Shown: positions 39,800 through 48,872, counted from the first letter of the stretch. The stretch: DNA of 64,000 nucleotides from Streptomyces sp. S465 (GCF_026898115.1 NZ_CP114036.1:4892001-4956000), one strand, 5' to 3'. Notes: generated from the sequence alone by a model not told the origin. A program made the numbers and translations.

Positions 39800-40618
39800 A
39801 TGAATGGGCGAAAAGTATTAGCAATGCTCCGCGTGCGGAGCACCGAGCGAGGTTTCCCACGGCGCGCGGCCGGCCGGCGCCGATGGCTGCGGCCTCGCTG
39901 GGTGGCGGCCGTCATGGGCGGTGTGGCCATCGCGGTGGCCACGTTCCTGGTCGTCGGCAGCGGCTCCGCCCCCACCGGTCCCAAGACCTTGACCTCGGAT
40001 CAGGCCAACCGGCTGGCGGTCACGCGGTTCCGCAACTACCAGGCGGGCGGGCGCGCCGTGACGATCAACGTGCCGGGCACCGCGGGTGGGCTGACCGTCA
40101 CCGGATCCATCGACTATCGCGGCAGGGCCGGTTACGGCGCGGTGCACGGCACCGGGCGCGATACCTCCAGCGACGGGCTGATCGAGTGGACGGCCACCAC
40201 CGTGTCCGTCCACCCGATGGCGAACACCCCGGCGAAGGCGCCGGCCCGGCCACCGGAGTCGGGGTGGTACAGCCGTCCGCTGCAAAGGTACGGCAGCTCG
40301 CTGGACAGTTCGCTGGCCATCGCGCTGAAGCTCGGCAGCGACCGGCCGGACAACGCCGAACTGCTGCCACAGAACGGTGCCGCCTGGGTCGGAGAGGACC
40401 GGGTGGACGGTCATCGGGTGGACATCATGACCGGGCCCAGCGCCCGTGCCACGTCCGGTACGGCCCCGGATGACGTGCGCTACTGGATCGGCTCGGACGG
40501 CACCATGTACCGGGTTCGCGTCGGCGTGGCGTCCGCGTCGCAGCCGGTGGTCATCGATTTCGACACCCAGAAGTACGTTCCGGTCCGGCCGGTGCCCGGA
40601 GCCACCCCGACGCGGTAG
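39800..40618 (+). CDS. Membrane-anchored extracytoplasmic protein of unknown function
   Basis: A 272-residue protein that I do not recognise. A basic N-terminus (RRAAGRRRWLRPRW) precedes one membrane helix (VAAVMGGVAIAVATFLVVG, about 35-53) with no lipobox, so it should be anchored with about 215 residues outside. The outer part is beta-rich: VTINVPGTAGGLTVTGSIDY, a tryptophan-containing WYSRPLQRY, and RVDIMTGPSARA. The pattern recalls LppX/LprG-type ligand carriers, but no diagnostic motif is seen. ATG 39800 has GGGGGG 5 nt upstream. It diverges from the LAxTG surface gene and converges on the beta-helix lipoprotein gene. Confidence 0.8.
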   Translation: MNGRKVLAMLRVRSTERGFPRRAAGRRRWLRPRWVAAVMGGVAIAVATFLVVGSGSAPTGPKTLTSDQANRLAVTRFRNYQAGGRAVTINVPGTAGGLTVTGSIDYRGRAGYGAVHGTGRDTSSDGLIEWTATTVSVHPMANTPAKAPARPPESGWYSRPLQRYGSSLDSSLAIALKLGSDRPDNAELLPQNGAAWVGEDRVDGHRVDIMTGPSARATSGTAPDDVRYWIGSDGTMYRVRVGVASASQPVVIDFDTQKYVPVRPVPGATPTR

Positions 40619-40625
40619 CCGCCGC

Positions 40626-41975
40626 TCAGGACGTCCGCACCCGCGCGTCCGTGGCGAGCAGCGACGCCGGCGGCAGCGGGACGTCCGCCGTGTCCGGCAG
40701 CGCCGGGACGGCCGGAACGGCGGTGGCGCCCGCGGTGGTGGCGTGCGGGAACTGCGGCTGTCGCTTGGGCGCCGCCACATCGGTGAACGGGATACCGCCG
40801 GGTGCCGTCGGCTTCGACCAGGTCCCGGACGGCGAGGACGACCGGGCGGGGCGCGGGCAGGACGCGGTTGTCGCCAGCCGGGCGGGCACCGTCGTCCGCA
40901 GATCGTTGCCGCGCAGGCAGTTGCCCCGGCCCCGGGTCGCGGTGGGGAACGTCCAGCCCACGTCAACGCCGTTGGCGGTGAAGGTGTTGTCCAGGATGCG
41001 GTTGCCGTCCGGCGCCATGTCGGCGGTTGCCGTGATCATCAGCCCCGCGTTGCTGTTGTCGGCGACGCGGTTGCGGACGAACTGGTTGTCGGTGCCGCCG
41101 TCGACGCCGATGCCGATGCCCCACCCGCCGTCGGCCTGTTCGGGGGTGGCCGTCTGCTGGTTGGCCGCGATCAGGTTGCCCGCGATGACGGCATCCTGCT
41201 GCGGGAGCAGTTTCTCCTGGTGGTCGGAGTTGGTGGTGAGTCCGACCCGGTTACCGACAAGGCGGTTGCCGACGACGTACATGTCGCCACTGGCGTTGGT
41301 GCCTTCGTAACCGACCGCGTTGAGTTCGGCGATGTTGTCCCGCACCAGGATGTGGCAGGGCTTGCACTGTCCGACGTAGAACCCCGAGTCGGCCGCGCCC
41401 GACGCGTAGGAGTGCTCGATGACACCGTTCTGCGCGGAGAACGCGTAGATGCCGTACAGCCCGTTGCGGGTCGCGGTCACGTGGGAGACCAGGAACGATT
41501 TCAGGAAGGTGACGGGCTCGTCGCCGGTGTCGTAGCCGCCGGACTGTCCCGGCAATCCGGCGGCCGCCTTCGCCGAACCGGTGACCAGGACCCCGTTCTG
41601 CGTGTTGTTCCGCACGGTCAGGTTCTCCACGGCCACCCCGGGAGCGGAGACCACGATGCCGTTCGGCTGCTGTAAGCGCCCGTCGATGACGACCTTGTCC
41701 CGGGACGCGCCGCGAAGCGTGATGCGAGCCGTGGATATCTTCACCGACTCGTGGTAAACGCCCGGCGCGACCAGCACGAGATCACCGGACCGAGCCAGGG
41801 ACACCGCGTCCGAGATCGTCGGGGCGTCGGCCGGCACGTTGATCGTCACATGCGCACCGGACGGTCGTCGGCCGTGGTTCGAACCGTCACTGTCATCGTC
41901 CGCGCCGCAGCCGACCAGTACGGGGGCCAGTGTTCCGAGCACCGCGGCCATCAGGCGAAGACGGAGACGAGGCAT
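40626..41975 (-). CDS. Right-handed beta-helix repeat lipoprotein
   Basis: A 449-residue protein with a lipoprotein signal (LMAAVLGTLAPVLVGC, cysteine about residue 23), a short linker, and a parallel beta-helix from about residue 45. Typical rungs are SDAVSLARSGDLVLVAPGVY, GIVVSAPGVAVENLTVRNNT, NGLYGIYAFSAQNGVIEHSY and DNQFVRNRVADNSNAGLMIT. A Cys-x2-Cys pair (QCKPCHILV) sits mid-helix, and the tail is Pro-rich. Such folds are common in polysaccharide lyases, epimerases and nitrous-oxide-reductase NosD-like proteins, but no catalytic set is identifiable. ATG 41975 gives the lipobox in place. The gene ends 7 nt from the convergent gene. Confidence 0.86.
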   Translation of the reverse strand: MPRLRLRLMAAVLGTLAPVLVGCGADDDSDGSNHGRRPSGAHVTINVPADAPTISDAVSLARSGDLVLVAPGVYHESVKISTARITLRGASRDKVVIDGRLQQPNGIVVSAPGVAVENLTVRNNTQNGVLVTGSAKAAAGLPGQSGGYDTGDEPVTFLKSFLVSHVTATRNGLYGIYAFSAQNGVIEHSYASGAADSGFYVGQCKPCHILVRDNIAELNAVGYEGTNASGDMYVVGNRLVGNRVGLTTNSDHQEKLLPQQDAVIAGNLIAANQQTATPEQADGGWGIGIGVDGGTDNQFVRNRVADNSNAGLMITATADMAPDGNRILDNTFTANGVDVGWTFPTATRGRGNCLRGNDLRTTVPARLATTASCPRPARSSSPSGTWSKPTAPGGIPFTDVAAPKRQPQFPHATTAGATAVPAVPALPDTADVPLPPASLLATDARVRTS

Positions 41976-42042
41976 GGCCTCATCCTGGCACGGAGGCCGA
42001 CGGAGTCGCAGGCGCCGGAACGGATATGGCACAGTTCACACT

Positions 42043-43194
42043 GTGCGCCAATCCGATTCCCGTCCGTCACGCCGCGCCTTCCTCGGCGCCACCGGTACCG
42101 TGACCGCCGTCGGCCTCTCCGCCGGGTGCCAATCGGATTCCGCCCGTCCGGACCGGTCCGATGCCCCCGCGCCGACCCCGCCGGTCTCCCCGACGGGCCG
42201 GTACCAGGCGGGCATCACGCTTCCCCAGCCAGCCCAGCGGAACCTGCTGGCCGTGGTGGCCGACGTCGCTGACGCCGGTTCCGTCCGCCCGCTGCTGGCC
42301 GAACTCGGCGAGGCCATCCGCACCCTCACCACGGGGACCGACGCACGGCTGATGGGCCTGGAGCCGGGCGATCTGACCGTGACGATCGGGGTGGGCCCCC
42401 GACTGGTGCGCACGGTCGATCCCGCCCTGCCCGGCGCGAAGGACCTGCCACGGTTCTCCCGTGAGCAGATCGACCCATCGGCACGCGGCGGCGACCTGCT
42501 GATACAGATCTGCGCCGGCGACGCCCTGGTGTTACCGGTGGTGGCCGCCGCGCTGCTGGAGCAGGCCGGTGACCGGATACGCGAACGCTGGCGGCAGTCC
42601 GCAGGCCGCGGCTCCAACGTGCGGGTGGGTCAGGGCCTCGCCGCGTCACGAAACCTGTTCGGTTTCGTCGACGGCATCGTGGGCCCCCACACGAAGGCCG
42701 AACAACGACGCGACCTGTGGCTGGCCGGGCCGGCTCCGGTCGCAGGCGGCACCCTCGCCGTCGTACGGCGCATGGAACTGGACCTGCCGCGGTTCGCCAA
42801 GCTGTCCGTCGCCGAACAGGAAGCGGTCTTCGGCCGGCGCCGAGCCAGCGGCGTGCCCCTCTCCGGCGGCACCATCGCCTCGGGCCCGGACCTCGGCGCC
42901 AAAACGCCGGACGGACGCTATCTCGTCCCGGCGGACGCCCACGCCCGCAGAGCGCACGCCACCGCGGTCGGCGTGGGCCTCATGCTCCGTCGCTCCTACA
43001 GCTTCGACGGACCCGCCCCCGGTCTGCTCTTCATGAGCTTCCAGAACGACCTGCGCACCTTCACCAGCACCCTCACCCGTATGGACGCTTCGGACGCCCT
43101 GCTGCCGTACACGACCACGACCGCCAGCGCGACCTTCCTGATCCTTCCGGGTTTCGACGCGGACCACCCGCTTGGTTCCCGGCTCTTCCGCTGA
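42043..43194 (+). CDS. Tat-exported Dyp-type haem peroxidase
   Basis: A 383-residue Dyp peroxidase. The twin-arginine signal is SRRAFLGATGTVTAVGLSAG followed by Cys, so it may also be lipidated. The defining GxxDG motif appears in NLFGFVDGIVGP, and the proximal haem histidine is probably in VPADAHARRAHATAVG. The distal arginine region and C-terminal FLILPGF strand are present. Homologues oxidise dyes, phenolics and lignin, or act with EfeUO in iron uptake; no efe genes are adjacent. GTG 42043 lacks a clear ribosome site and lies inside a small inverted repeat (GCACAG-N6-CTGTGC, 42029-42046), a possible operator. It diverges from the beta-helix lipoprotein gene. Confidence 0.88.
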   Translation: MRQSDSRPSRRAFLGATGTVTAVGLSAGCQSDSARPDRSDAPAPTPPVSPTGRYQAGITLPQPAQRNLLAVVADVADAGSVRPLLAELGEAIRTLTTGTDARLMGLEPGDLTVTIGVGPRLVRTVDPALPGAKDLPRFSREQIDPSARGGDLLIQICAGDALVLPVVAAALLEQAGDRIRERWRQSAGRGSNVRVGQGLAASRNLFGFVDGIVGPHTKAEQRRDLWLAGPAPVAGGTLAVVRRMELDLPRFAKLSVAEQEAVFGRRRASGVPLSGGTIASGPDLGAKTPDGRYLVPADAHARRAHATAVGVGLMLRRSYSFDGPAPGLLFMSFQNDLRTFTSTLTRMDASDALLPYTTTTASATFLILPGFDADHPLGSRLFR

Positions 43195-43211
43195 CCGGGC
43201 CGGCCGCCGGA

Positions 43212-45377
43212 TCAGCGCCCAGCGGGCGGGGGCGGGGGCGGGGCCGCGCCGTCCGGCGACGCCTCGTACAGCTCGTACCAGATGCACTTGCCGTCGCCGC
43301 GCGGATCGACCCCCCAGTTGTCGGCGAGCATCTCCATCAGCAGCAGTCCGCGTCCCGACGAGGCCAGCTCGCCCGGCCGCCGGCGGTGCGGCAGCTCATC
43401 GCTGCTGTCGGCGACGTCCAGCCGCAGCCGCCGGGCCCCGCGCACCCCGCTGACCTCGGCCACCAGCAGGGCGTCCCCGTCGGTGTGCACCAGGACGTTG
43501 GTGACCATCTCGGAGAGCATCAGCACCGCCGACTCCACCTGGTCCGGATCGGCCCAGTCGTGCAGCATCTCGCGCAGCTGCCGGCGGACGCCCGCTATGC
43601 GCTCCGGCTCGGCCTGCGCGACCGTGACCGCCGTCCGCCGCACCGGCGCCGTACCGGGCCCGACCAGGCACACCTCCGCGTCCCGGCGGATCAGCAGCAG
43701 CGCTATGTCGTCCTCGCGCCGGTCCGCCAGCGGGCCGGTGGAGTGGTGGGAGGGCGGCCCGTGCACCGCCTGCACCAGGGACTCGGCGAGCGCCTCCAGG
43801 TCGTCGGAGCCGTCGGAGCCGCCGGCGCGGTCGTACGGGGTGGCCCGCTCGAAGACCTCGCGGATCCGGGCCCAGCCGGTCTCCAGATCGTGCCCGCCGG
43901 TCTCGATCAGCCCGTCGGTGCACATCAGCAGCGTCTCACCGGGCTCCAGCACCACCCGGGTGGTCGGATAGTCGGTGTCCGGGACGATGCCCAGCGGCAG
44001 CCCGCCCGCCGTGGGCCTGATCATCATGGTGCCGTCGGCGAGCCGGACCGCCGGGTCGGGATGGCCCGCGCGGGCGATGTCCAGGGTGCCCGCGACCGGG
44101 TCCACCTCCATGTAGAGGCAGGTGGCGAACCTCGGGTCGTACCGGCCGTCCGGGCCGTCGGGCTCGGCCAGCCCGGCCAGGAAGCGGGAGGCGCGGGAGA
44201 GCACCGCGTCGGGGTGGTGTCCCTCGGAGGCGTACGCCCGGACCGCGATCCGCAGCTGCCCCATGATCCCCGCGGCGCGCACATCGTGGCCCTGGACATC
44301 GCCGATCACCAGCGCGGTACGCCCCGAGGGCAGCCCGATCACGTCGTACCAGTCGCCGCCGACCTGGAGCCCGCCGCCGGTCGGCACATAGCGCGCGGCC
44401 ACCGTCAGCCCCGGGATGTCGGGCTTGCCGGCGGGCAGCATCGAGCGCTGGAGCCCGTCCGACAGCTCCCGCTCGGTCTCCTGGAGCGCGGCGCGGGACA
44501 GCGCCTGGGCCAGCATCCGCGCGATCGTGGTCAGCACCGAACGCTCATCGGGCGAGAACGACACCGGATGGGCGAATCCGGCCATCCACGCGCCGATGGT
44601 GCGGCCCGCGACGATCAGCGGCAGAAAGGCCCAGGACCGGCGCCTACGGGGCCGGCCGAGCGACCAGGCGGTCGGGAACCGGCCGCGGTAGTCATCCGGC
44701 GTGGGCAGATAGACCGCCCGGCCGGTGCGGATCACCTCCGCCGCCGGACAGTCGGTGTCCAGTGCCATGTCGTGAAACGGGTGATCGGTGCCCGCCCGCG
44801 GCCCGTGGTGGCCGATCACCGAGATCCGCTCGCCCCGGAGGCCGAAGACCGCGAGCCCCTCCGGCGAGAAGCCCGGCATGGACAGCCCCGCCGCGACCCG
44901 CAGCACCTCGGCGGTGGACATCGCCTCCGCCAGCGCCCGCCCCGCGTCCAGCAGGAACGCCTCCCGGTTGCGCCGCCAGTCGCCGGTGATCGGCGGGCCG
45001 GCGGCCGAGGTGCCCGGCAGCGGCTCGGGGACCTCCTGGAGGATGCCGAGCAGATAGTGGCCGTCCTCGCTGTCACCCCGCGCGATCGGCCGGGAGCGGG
45101 TGCGCACGGTCCGCAGTACGGTGCCCTTCTCGTCCACGACCCGCAGCCGGGCCTCGGCGAGGGTGCCCTCGGCCACCGCGAGCTGGACCATCCCCTTGAT
45201 CTCCAGCCAGTCCACGGGGTGGAAGCAGGCGCGGGCGGCGGCCACGGGGAGGGTGACGGCCTCGGCGGGAAGGCCCACCAGCCGGGCGGCCTCCGCGTCG
45301 TAGCTGACGGCGCCCGAGACACTGTCCCAGCGCCATAGGCCGGTCGCTATGGCGGCCAGCAGGTCCTCGGTGCGCAT
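43212..45377 (-). CDS. PAS-GAF-SpoIIE (PP2C) phosphatase with C-terminal histidine-kinase-like ATPase domain
   Basis: A 721-residue regulatory phosphatase. An N-terminal PAS domain (LWRWDSVSGAVSYDAEAARL) leads to a GAF-like sensor (about 150-300) and the SpoIIE/PP2C domain with metal aspartates in VGGDWYDVIGL, VIGDVQGHDV and LLMCTDGLIE. The C-terminal HATPase (anti-sigma-like) domain has EMVTNVLVHT and SSGRGLLLMEMLADNWG. This combination in Streptomyces links phosphatase and kinase activities on anti-anti-sigma factors (family knowledge). ATG 45377. It diverges from aspS and follows the Dyp gene convergently with only 17 bp between. A Pro/Gly tail (APPPPPPAGR) ends the protein. Confidence 0.9.
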   Translation of the reverse strand: MRTEDLLAAIATGLWRWDSVSGAVSYDAEAARLVGLPAEAVTLPVAAARACFHPVDWLEIKGMVQLAVAEGTLAEARLRVVDEKGTVLRTVRTRSRPIARGDSEDGHYLLGILQEVPEPLPGTSAAGPPITGDWRRNREAFLLDAGRALAEAMSTAEVLRVAAGLSMPGFSPEGLAVFGLRGERISVIGHHGPRAGTDHPFHDMALDTDCPAAEVIRTGRAVYLPTPDDYRGRFPTAWSLGRPRRRRSWAFLPLIVAGRTIGAWMAGFAHPVSFSPDERSVLTTIARMLAQALSRAALQETERELSDGLQRSMLPAGKPDIPGLTVAARYVPTGGGLQVGGDWYDVIGLPSGRTALVIGDVQGHDVRAAGIMGQLRIAVRAYASEGHHPDAVLSRASRFLAGLAEPDGPDGRYDPRFATCLYMEVDPVAGTLDIARAGHPDPAVRLADGTMMIRPTAGGLPLGIVPDTDYPTTRVVLEPGETLLMCTDGLIETGGHDLETGWARIREVFERATPYDRAGGSDGSDDLEALAESLVQAVHGPPSHHSTGPLADRREDDIALLLIRRDAEVCLVGPGTAPVRRTAVTVAQAEPERIAGVRRQLREMLHDWADPDQVESAVLMLSEMVTNVLVHTDGDALLVAEVSGVRGARRLRLDVADSSDELPHRRRPGELASSGRGLLLMEMLADNWGVDPRGDGKCIWYELYEASPDGAAPPPPPPAGR

Positions 45378-45496
45378 TGCACTACCTTATGGGGATTTGC
45401 CAACCGCTTACCAGCGAGGGGCGCGGCGCCGGTAGGCTTGGCCGGAAGCTTCCCGAGGGTACGTACGCCTCCCGATCGACACGACTTGGATGAATG

Positions 45497-47314
45497 ATGC
45501 ATCGGTACCGGTCCCACACCTGTGGTCAGCTCCGCGCCGCTGACGTCGGCACCGACGTCCGGCTCTCCGGCTGGCTGCACAATCGACGGAACCTGGGCGG
45601 CATCCTCTTCATCGATCTCCGCGACCACTATGGCCTGGTCCAGCTGGTGGTGCGCCCCGGCACCCCCGCCAACGAGGCCCTCAGCTCCACGGCCAAGGAG
45701 ACCGTCGTCCGCGTCGACGGCCGGGTCATCGCGCGCGGCGCGGAGAACGTCAACCCCGAGCTGCCGACCGGCGAGATCGAGGTCGAGGTCACCGATGTCG
45801 AGGTGCTCGGCGCCGCCGACCCGCTGCCCTTCACGGTCTTCCCCGAGGACGGGGTCGGCGAGGAGCGGCGTCTGGAGTACCGCTTCCTGGACCTGCGCCG
45901 CGAGCGCATGCACCGCAACATCATGCTGCGCTCCGCGGTGATCTCCGCGATCCGGCAGAAGATGACCGCGCAGGGGTTCAACGAGCTGGCGACCCCGATC
46001 CTGTCCGCCACCTCGCCCGAGGGCGCCCGGGACTTCCTGGTCCCCTCCCGGCTGCACGCGGGCAAGTTCTACGCGCTGCCGCAGGCCCCGCAGCAGTTCA
46101 AGCAGCTGCTGATGATCGCGGGCTTCGACCGCTACTTCCAGATCGCGCCCTGCTTCCGCGACGAGGACGCCCGCGCCGACCGCTCGCCGGGCGAGTTCTA
46201 CCAGCTCGACGTCGAGATGAGCTTCGTGGAGCAGGAGGACGTCTTCGGCGTCATCGAGAAGGTCATGACCGAGCTCTTCGAGGAGTTCGGCGGCGGCCGC
46301 CACGTGACCTCGCCGTTCCCGCGCATCCCGTTCCGCGAGGCCATGCTGAAGTACGGCTCCGACAAGCCGGACCTGCGGGCCAAGCTGGAGCTCAAGGACG
46401 TCAGCCATGTCTTCGCGGGCTCCGGTTTCAAGGCGTTCGCGGACAAGCACGTCCGCGCGCTGGCCGTGCCGGACACCGCCGACCAGCCCCGGAAGTTCTT
46501 CGACCAGCTCGGCGAGTTCGCCGTGGAGCAGGGCGCCAAGGGGCTGGCCTGGGTCCGGATCGGCGAGGACGCCAAGCTGACCGGGCCGATCGCGAAGTTC
46601 CTCACCGACGAGGACGTCGAGAAGCTGATCGCCGAGGTCGAGGGCAAGCCCGGCACGTCGGTCTTCTTCGGCGCGGGGGAGTTCGACGAGGTCTCCAAGA
46701 TCATGGGCGCGGTGCGCGTCGAGGCCGCCAAGCGGGCCGGCCACTTCGAGGAGAACGTCTTCCGCTTCTGCTGGATCGTGGACTTCCCGATGTTCGAGCG
46801 GAACGAGGACACCGGGCAGATCGAGTTCTCCCACAACCCCTTCTCCATGCCGCAGGGCGGCCTGGAGGCCCTGGAGACGAAGGACCCGCTGGACATCCTC
46901 GCCTGGCAGTACGACATCGTCTGCAACGGCGTGGAGCTGTCCTCCGGCGCCATCCGGAACCACGAGCCGGACGTCATGTACAAGGCGTTCGAGATCGCGG
47001 GCTACGCCCGGGAGGAGGTGGAGCGCGAGTTCGGCGGCATGCTGCGGGCGTTCCACTTCGGCGCCCCGCCGCACGGCGGTATCGCCCCCGGTGTCGACCG
47101 CATCGTGATGCTGCTCGCCGATGAGCCCAACATCCGCGAGACCATCGCCTTCCCGCTCAACGGCAACGCCCAGGACCTGCTGATGGGCGCGCCGAGTGAG
47201 GTGGACGAGGCCCGGCTGCGGGAGCTGCACCTGTCGCTGCGCAAGCCGCCGCAGGTCAAGAAGGCCGAGAAGGCCGAGCAGGCGGAGGGTGCGGCGGAGC
47301 AGCCCGCCGAGTAA
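45497..47314 (+). CDS. aspS: Aspartyl-tRNA synthetase
   Basis: A 605-residue class II synthetase of bacterial type. The anticodon-binding OB domain includes GWLHNRRNLGGILFIDLRDH, and motif 2 is CFRDEDARADRSPGEFYQLD. A GAD insertion domain follows (about 290-430), then the active site with FCWIVDFPMF and motif 3 (GGIAPGVDRIVMLLA). It charges tRNA-Asp. The C-terminus carries an extra Lys/Glu/Ala tail (VKKAEKAEQAEGAAEQ). Two ATGs are adjacent (45494, 45497); the second gives the usual MHRYRSHTCG. It is followed by a strong terminator and is a core housekeeping gene. Confidence 0.97.
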   Translation: MHRYRSHTCGQLRAADVGTDVRLSGWLHNRRNLGGILFIDLRDHYGLVQLVVRPGTPANEALSSTAKETVVRVDGRVIARGAENVNPELPTGEIEVEVTDVEVLGAADPLPFTVFPEDGVGEERRLEYRFLDLRRERMHRNIMLRSAVISAIRQKMTAQGFNELATPILSATSPEGARDFLVPSRLHAGKFYALPQAPQQFKQLLMIAGFDRYFQIAPCFRDEDARADRSPGEFYQLDVEMSFVEQEDVFGVIEKVMTELFEEFGGGRHVTSPFPRIPFREAMLKYGSDKPDLRAKLELKDVSHVFAGSGFKAFADKHVRALAVPDTADQPRKFFDQLGEFAVEQGAKGLAWVRIGEDAKLTGPIAKFLTDEDVEKLIAEVEGKPGTSVFFGAGEFDEVSKIMGAVRVEAAKRAGHFEENVFRFCWIVDFPMFERNEDTGQIEFSHNPFSMPQGGLEALETKDPLDILAWQYDIVCNGVELSSGAIRNHEPDVMYKAFEIAGYAREEVEREFGGMLRAFHFGAPPHGGIAPGVDRIVMLLADEPNIRETIAFPLNGNAQDLLMGAPSEVDEARLRELHLSLRKPPQVKKAEKAEQAEGAAEQPAE

Positions 47315-47332
47315 CGGGCCTGACGAGACCCA

Positions 47333-47370
47333 CAGGGCGGGGGCGTGCCGGACGGCGCGCCCCCGCCCTG
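47333..47370 (+). terminator. Terminator after aspS
   Basis: CAGGGCGGGGGCG (47333-47345) pairs perfectly with 47358-47370 around a 12-nt loop, 19 nt after the aspS stop. Confidence 0.82.
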
Positions 47371-47468
47371 CTGCCGTACGGCCGCACTGGCCGAAAGGCG
47401 CTCATCACCAGGCTCTTCACAGCCCGCACCCATGTGGCTGCCAGGTTGTCTCCCTACCGTCCTCCGCC

Positions 47469-48416
47469 ATGACCGAACAGCAGAGCAACGACCTCGACCC
47501 CCAGCCCCAGCGGGACATGACGAGACGGCGGGCCGTGATGACGGGCGGCGCGGCGGTCGCGGCGGTGGGCCTGGGAACGGCCGTCGCCACCACCGCCTCG
47601 GCGGGCGAGACCTCCGCCACCCCCTCGGCCTCCGCCACCGCCTCGTCCGGGGAGGTCTGTTACCGGCTCACCTCGGAGACCACCGAGGGGCCGTACTACA
47701 TCGACGCCGACAAGATCAGGAAGGACATCACCGAGGACAAGGAGGGCATTCCGATGACCCTCCGCCTCAAAGTGATCGACTCCGAGAGCTGCAAGCCCCT
47801 GGCGAAGGTGGCCGTCGACATCTGGCACTGCGACGCGCTGGGGATCTACTCGGGCTATGAGGACTCGAGCGCGGGCGGCGGCACCCCGCCCACCGGGACC
47901 CCGCCCACCGGGACTCCCACCGGCACACCGACCGGGACGCCGCCCACCGACACCCCGACGGGCGCTCCCACCGGTGCCCCGCCCGGTGGCGGCCACCAGG
48001 AGCCGACCGACGACGAGCGGTATCTGCGCGGCACCCAGCTGACCGACCGGCACGGCGTCGTGGAGTTCACCACGATCTTCCCCGGCTGGTACCGGGGCCG
48101 CTGTGTGCACATCCACACCAAGGTGCACGTCGGCGGCACGATGACCGACGCCGGTTACGAGGGCGGCCACACCTGCCACACCGGTCAGCTCTTCTTCGCC
48201 GAGGAGGCGGTGCTGGCCTCGGCCGAGGTGGCTCCCTACAACACCAGCACCACCGAGCGCACCACCCTCGACGAGGACGGGATCTACCCCGGCAACGGTG
48301 CGCAGGGCGGTCTGCTGAACCTGAAGTACCGCAAGGGGAAGATCGAGAAGGGCGTCGTCGGAAGCCTCACCCTGGGGGTCGACCCCGACGCGACCCACGA
48401 CGGCACGGACCTCTGA
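47469..48416 (+). CDS. Tat-exported intradiol ring-cleavage dioxygenase family protein
   Basis: A 315-residue protein. A twin-arginine leader (DMTRRRAVMTGGAAVAAVGL) is followed by an intradiol dioxygenase fold. The iron(III) ligands are visible as tyrosine in TTEGPYYIDA and tyrosine plus two histidines in GWYRGRCVHIHTKVH. Intradiol enzymes cleave catechols between the hydroxyls; secreted members act on lignin-derived aromatics. Residues about 137-176 are an inserted run of Gly-Thr-Pro-Pro units (GTPPTGTPPTGTPTGTPTG) between WHCDALGIYSGYE and the next core strand, not seen in the minimal fold. ATG 47469 was taken as start. Two cysteines in DSESCKP and HTCHTGQ may pair. Confidence 0.88.
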   Translation: MTEQQSNDLDPQPQRDMTRRRAVMTGGAAVAAVGLGTAVATTASAGETSATPSASATASSGEVCYRLTSETTEGPYYIDADKIRKDITEDKEGIPMTLRLKVIDSESCKPLAKVAVDIWHCDALGIYSGYEDSSAGGGTPPTGTPPTGTPTGTPTGTPPTDTPTGAPTGAPPGGGHQEPTDDERYLRGTQLTDRHGVVEFTTIFPGWYRGRCVHIHTKVHVGGTMTDAGYEGGHTCHTGQLFFAEEAVLASAEVAPYNTSTTERTTLDEDGIYPGNGAQGGLLNLKYRKGKIEKGVVGSLTLGVDPDATHDGTDL

Positions 48417-48446
48417 GGCCCCCGTGACTCTCTGAGGCCCCTGCGG

Positions 48447-48872
48447 TCACAGCTTCCGGTCCACCCCGCACGGTGCGCCGCGGTCCGCGCGGGCGGCCCG
48501 GTGCACGGCGCGCAGCAGCCGCTTCGGGGTGGTCCGGTGCTGCCATAAGACGGCCCGGACGCCGTACTCCATCACCGCCATCAGCTCCGTCTCACGGAGC
48601 TCGCCCGCGATCAGCACCACCCGCTGCCGGCCGCCCCGCACCAGACGGCGCAGCTCCGCCCCGGCGCGGTCGTCGAGGCGCTCGGCGAACATGACGGCGA
48701 CGGCGCCGTGGGGTTCGGTGCCATGGGGTTCGGCGCCGTGGGGTTCGTCGCTGAGCGGGCGCGGCCGGTCGACCAGCTCGACGCTGGGCTGATGCTGTAG
48801 ATGACGTACGACCCCGGCCCGGCTGAGCGGGTCGGGGCCGTGAACCGTCACCGTGACACGTGGGTCCGGCAC
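48447..48872 (-). CDS. Receiver-like regulator lacking its LuxR HTH (truncated orphan regulator)
   Basis: A 141-residue protein. VTVTVHGPDPLSRAGVVRHL and RQRVVLIAGELRETELMAV read like the N-terminal pseudo-receiver of Streptomyces orphan LuxR regulators, which normally continue into a DNA-binding domain. Here the frame stops after RAARADRGAPCGVDRKL, and no HTH is found in any frame before the convergent gene. Residues about 44-58 are three EPHG(A/T) units encoded by a 15-bp repeat. GTG 48872 was chosen for GAGGA 7 nt upstream. It is either a decayed regulator or a stand-alone receiver module; the typical phospho-acceptor aspartate is not evident. Confidence 0.7.
   Translation of the reverse strand: MPDPRVTVTVHGPDPLSRAGVVRHLQHQPSVELVDRPRPLSDEPHGAEPHGTEPHGAVAVMFAERLDDRAGAELRRLVRGGRQRVVLIAGELRETELMAVMEYGVRAVLWQHRTTPKRLLRAVHRAARADRGAPCGVDRKL

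Noticed and set aside
37016..43194. The surface-protein block as a recently inserted genomic island
   Set aside because: No flanking tRNA, direct repeats or recombinase were found; GC and codon use look much like the neighbours except for a slightly AT-richer leader, so only accessory character is suggested.
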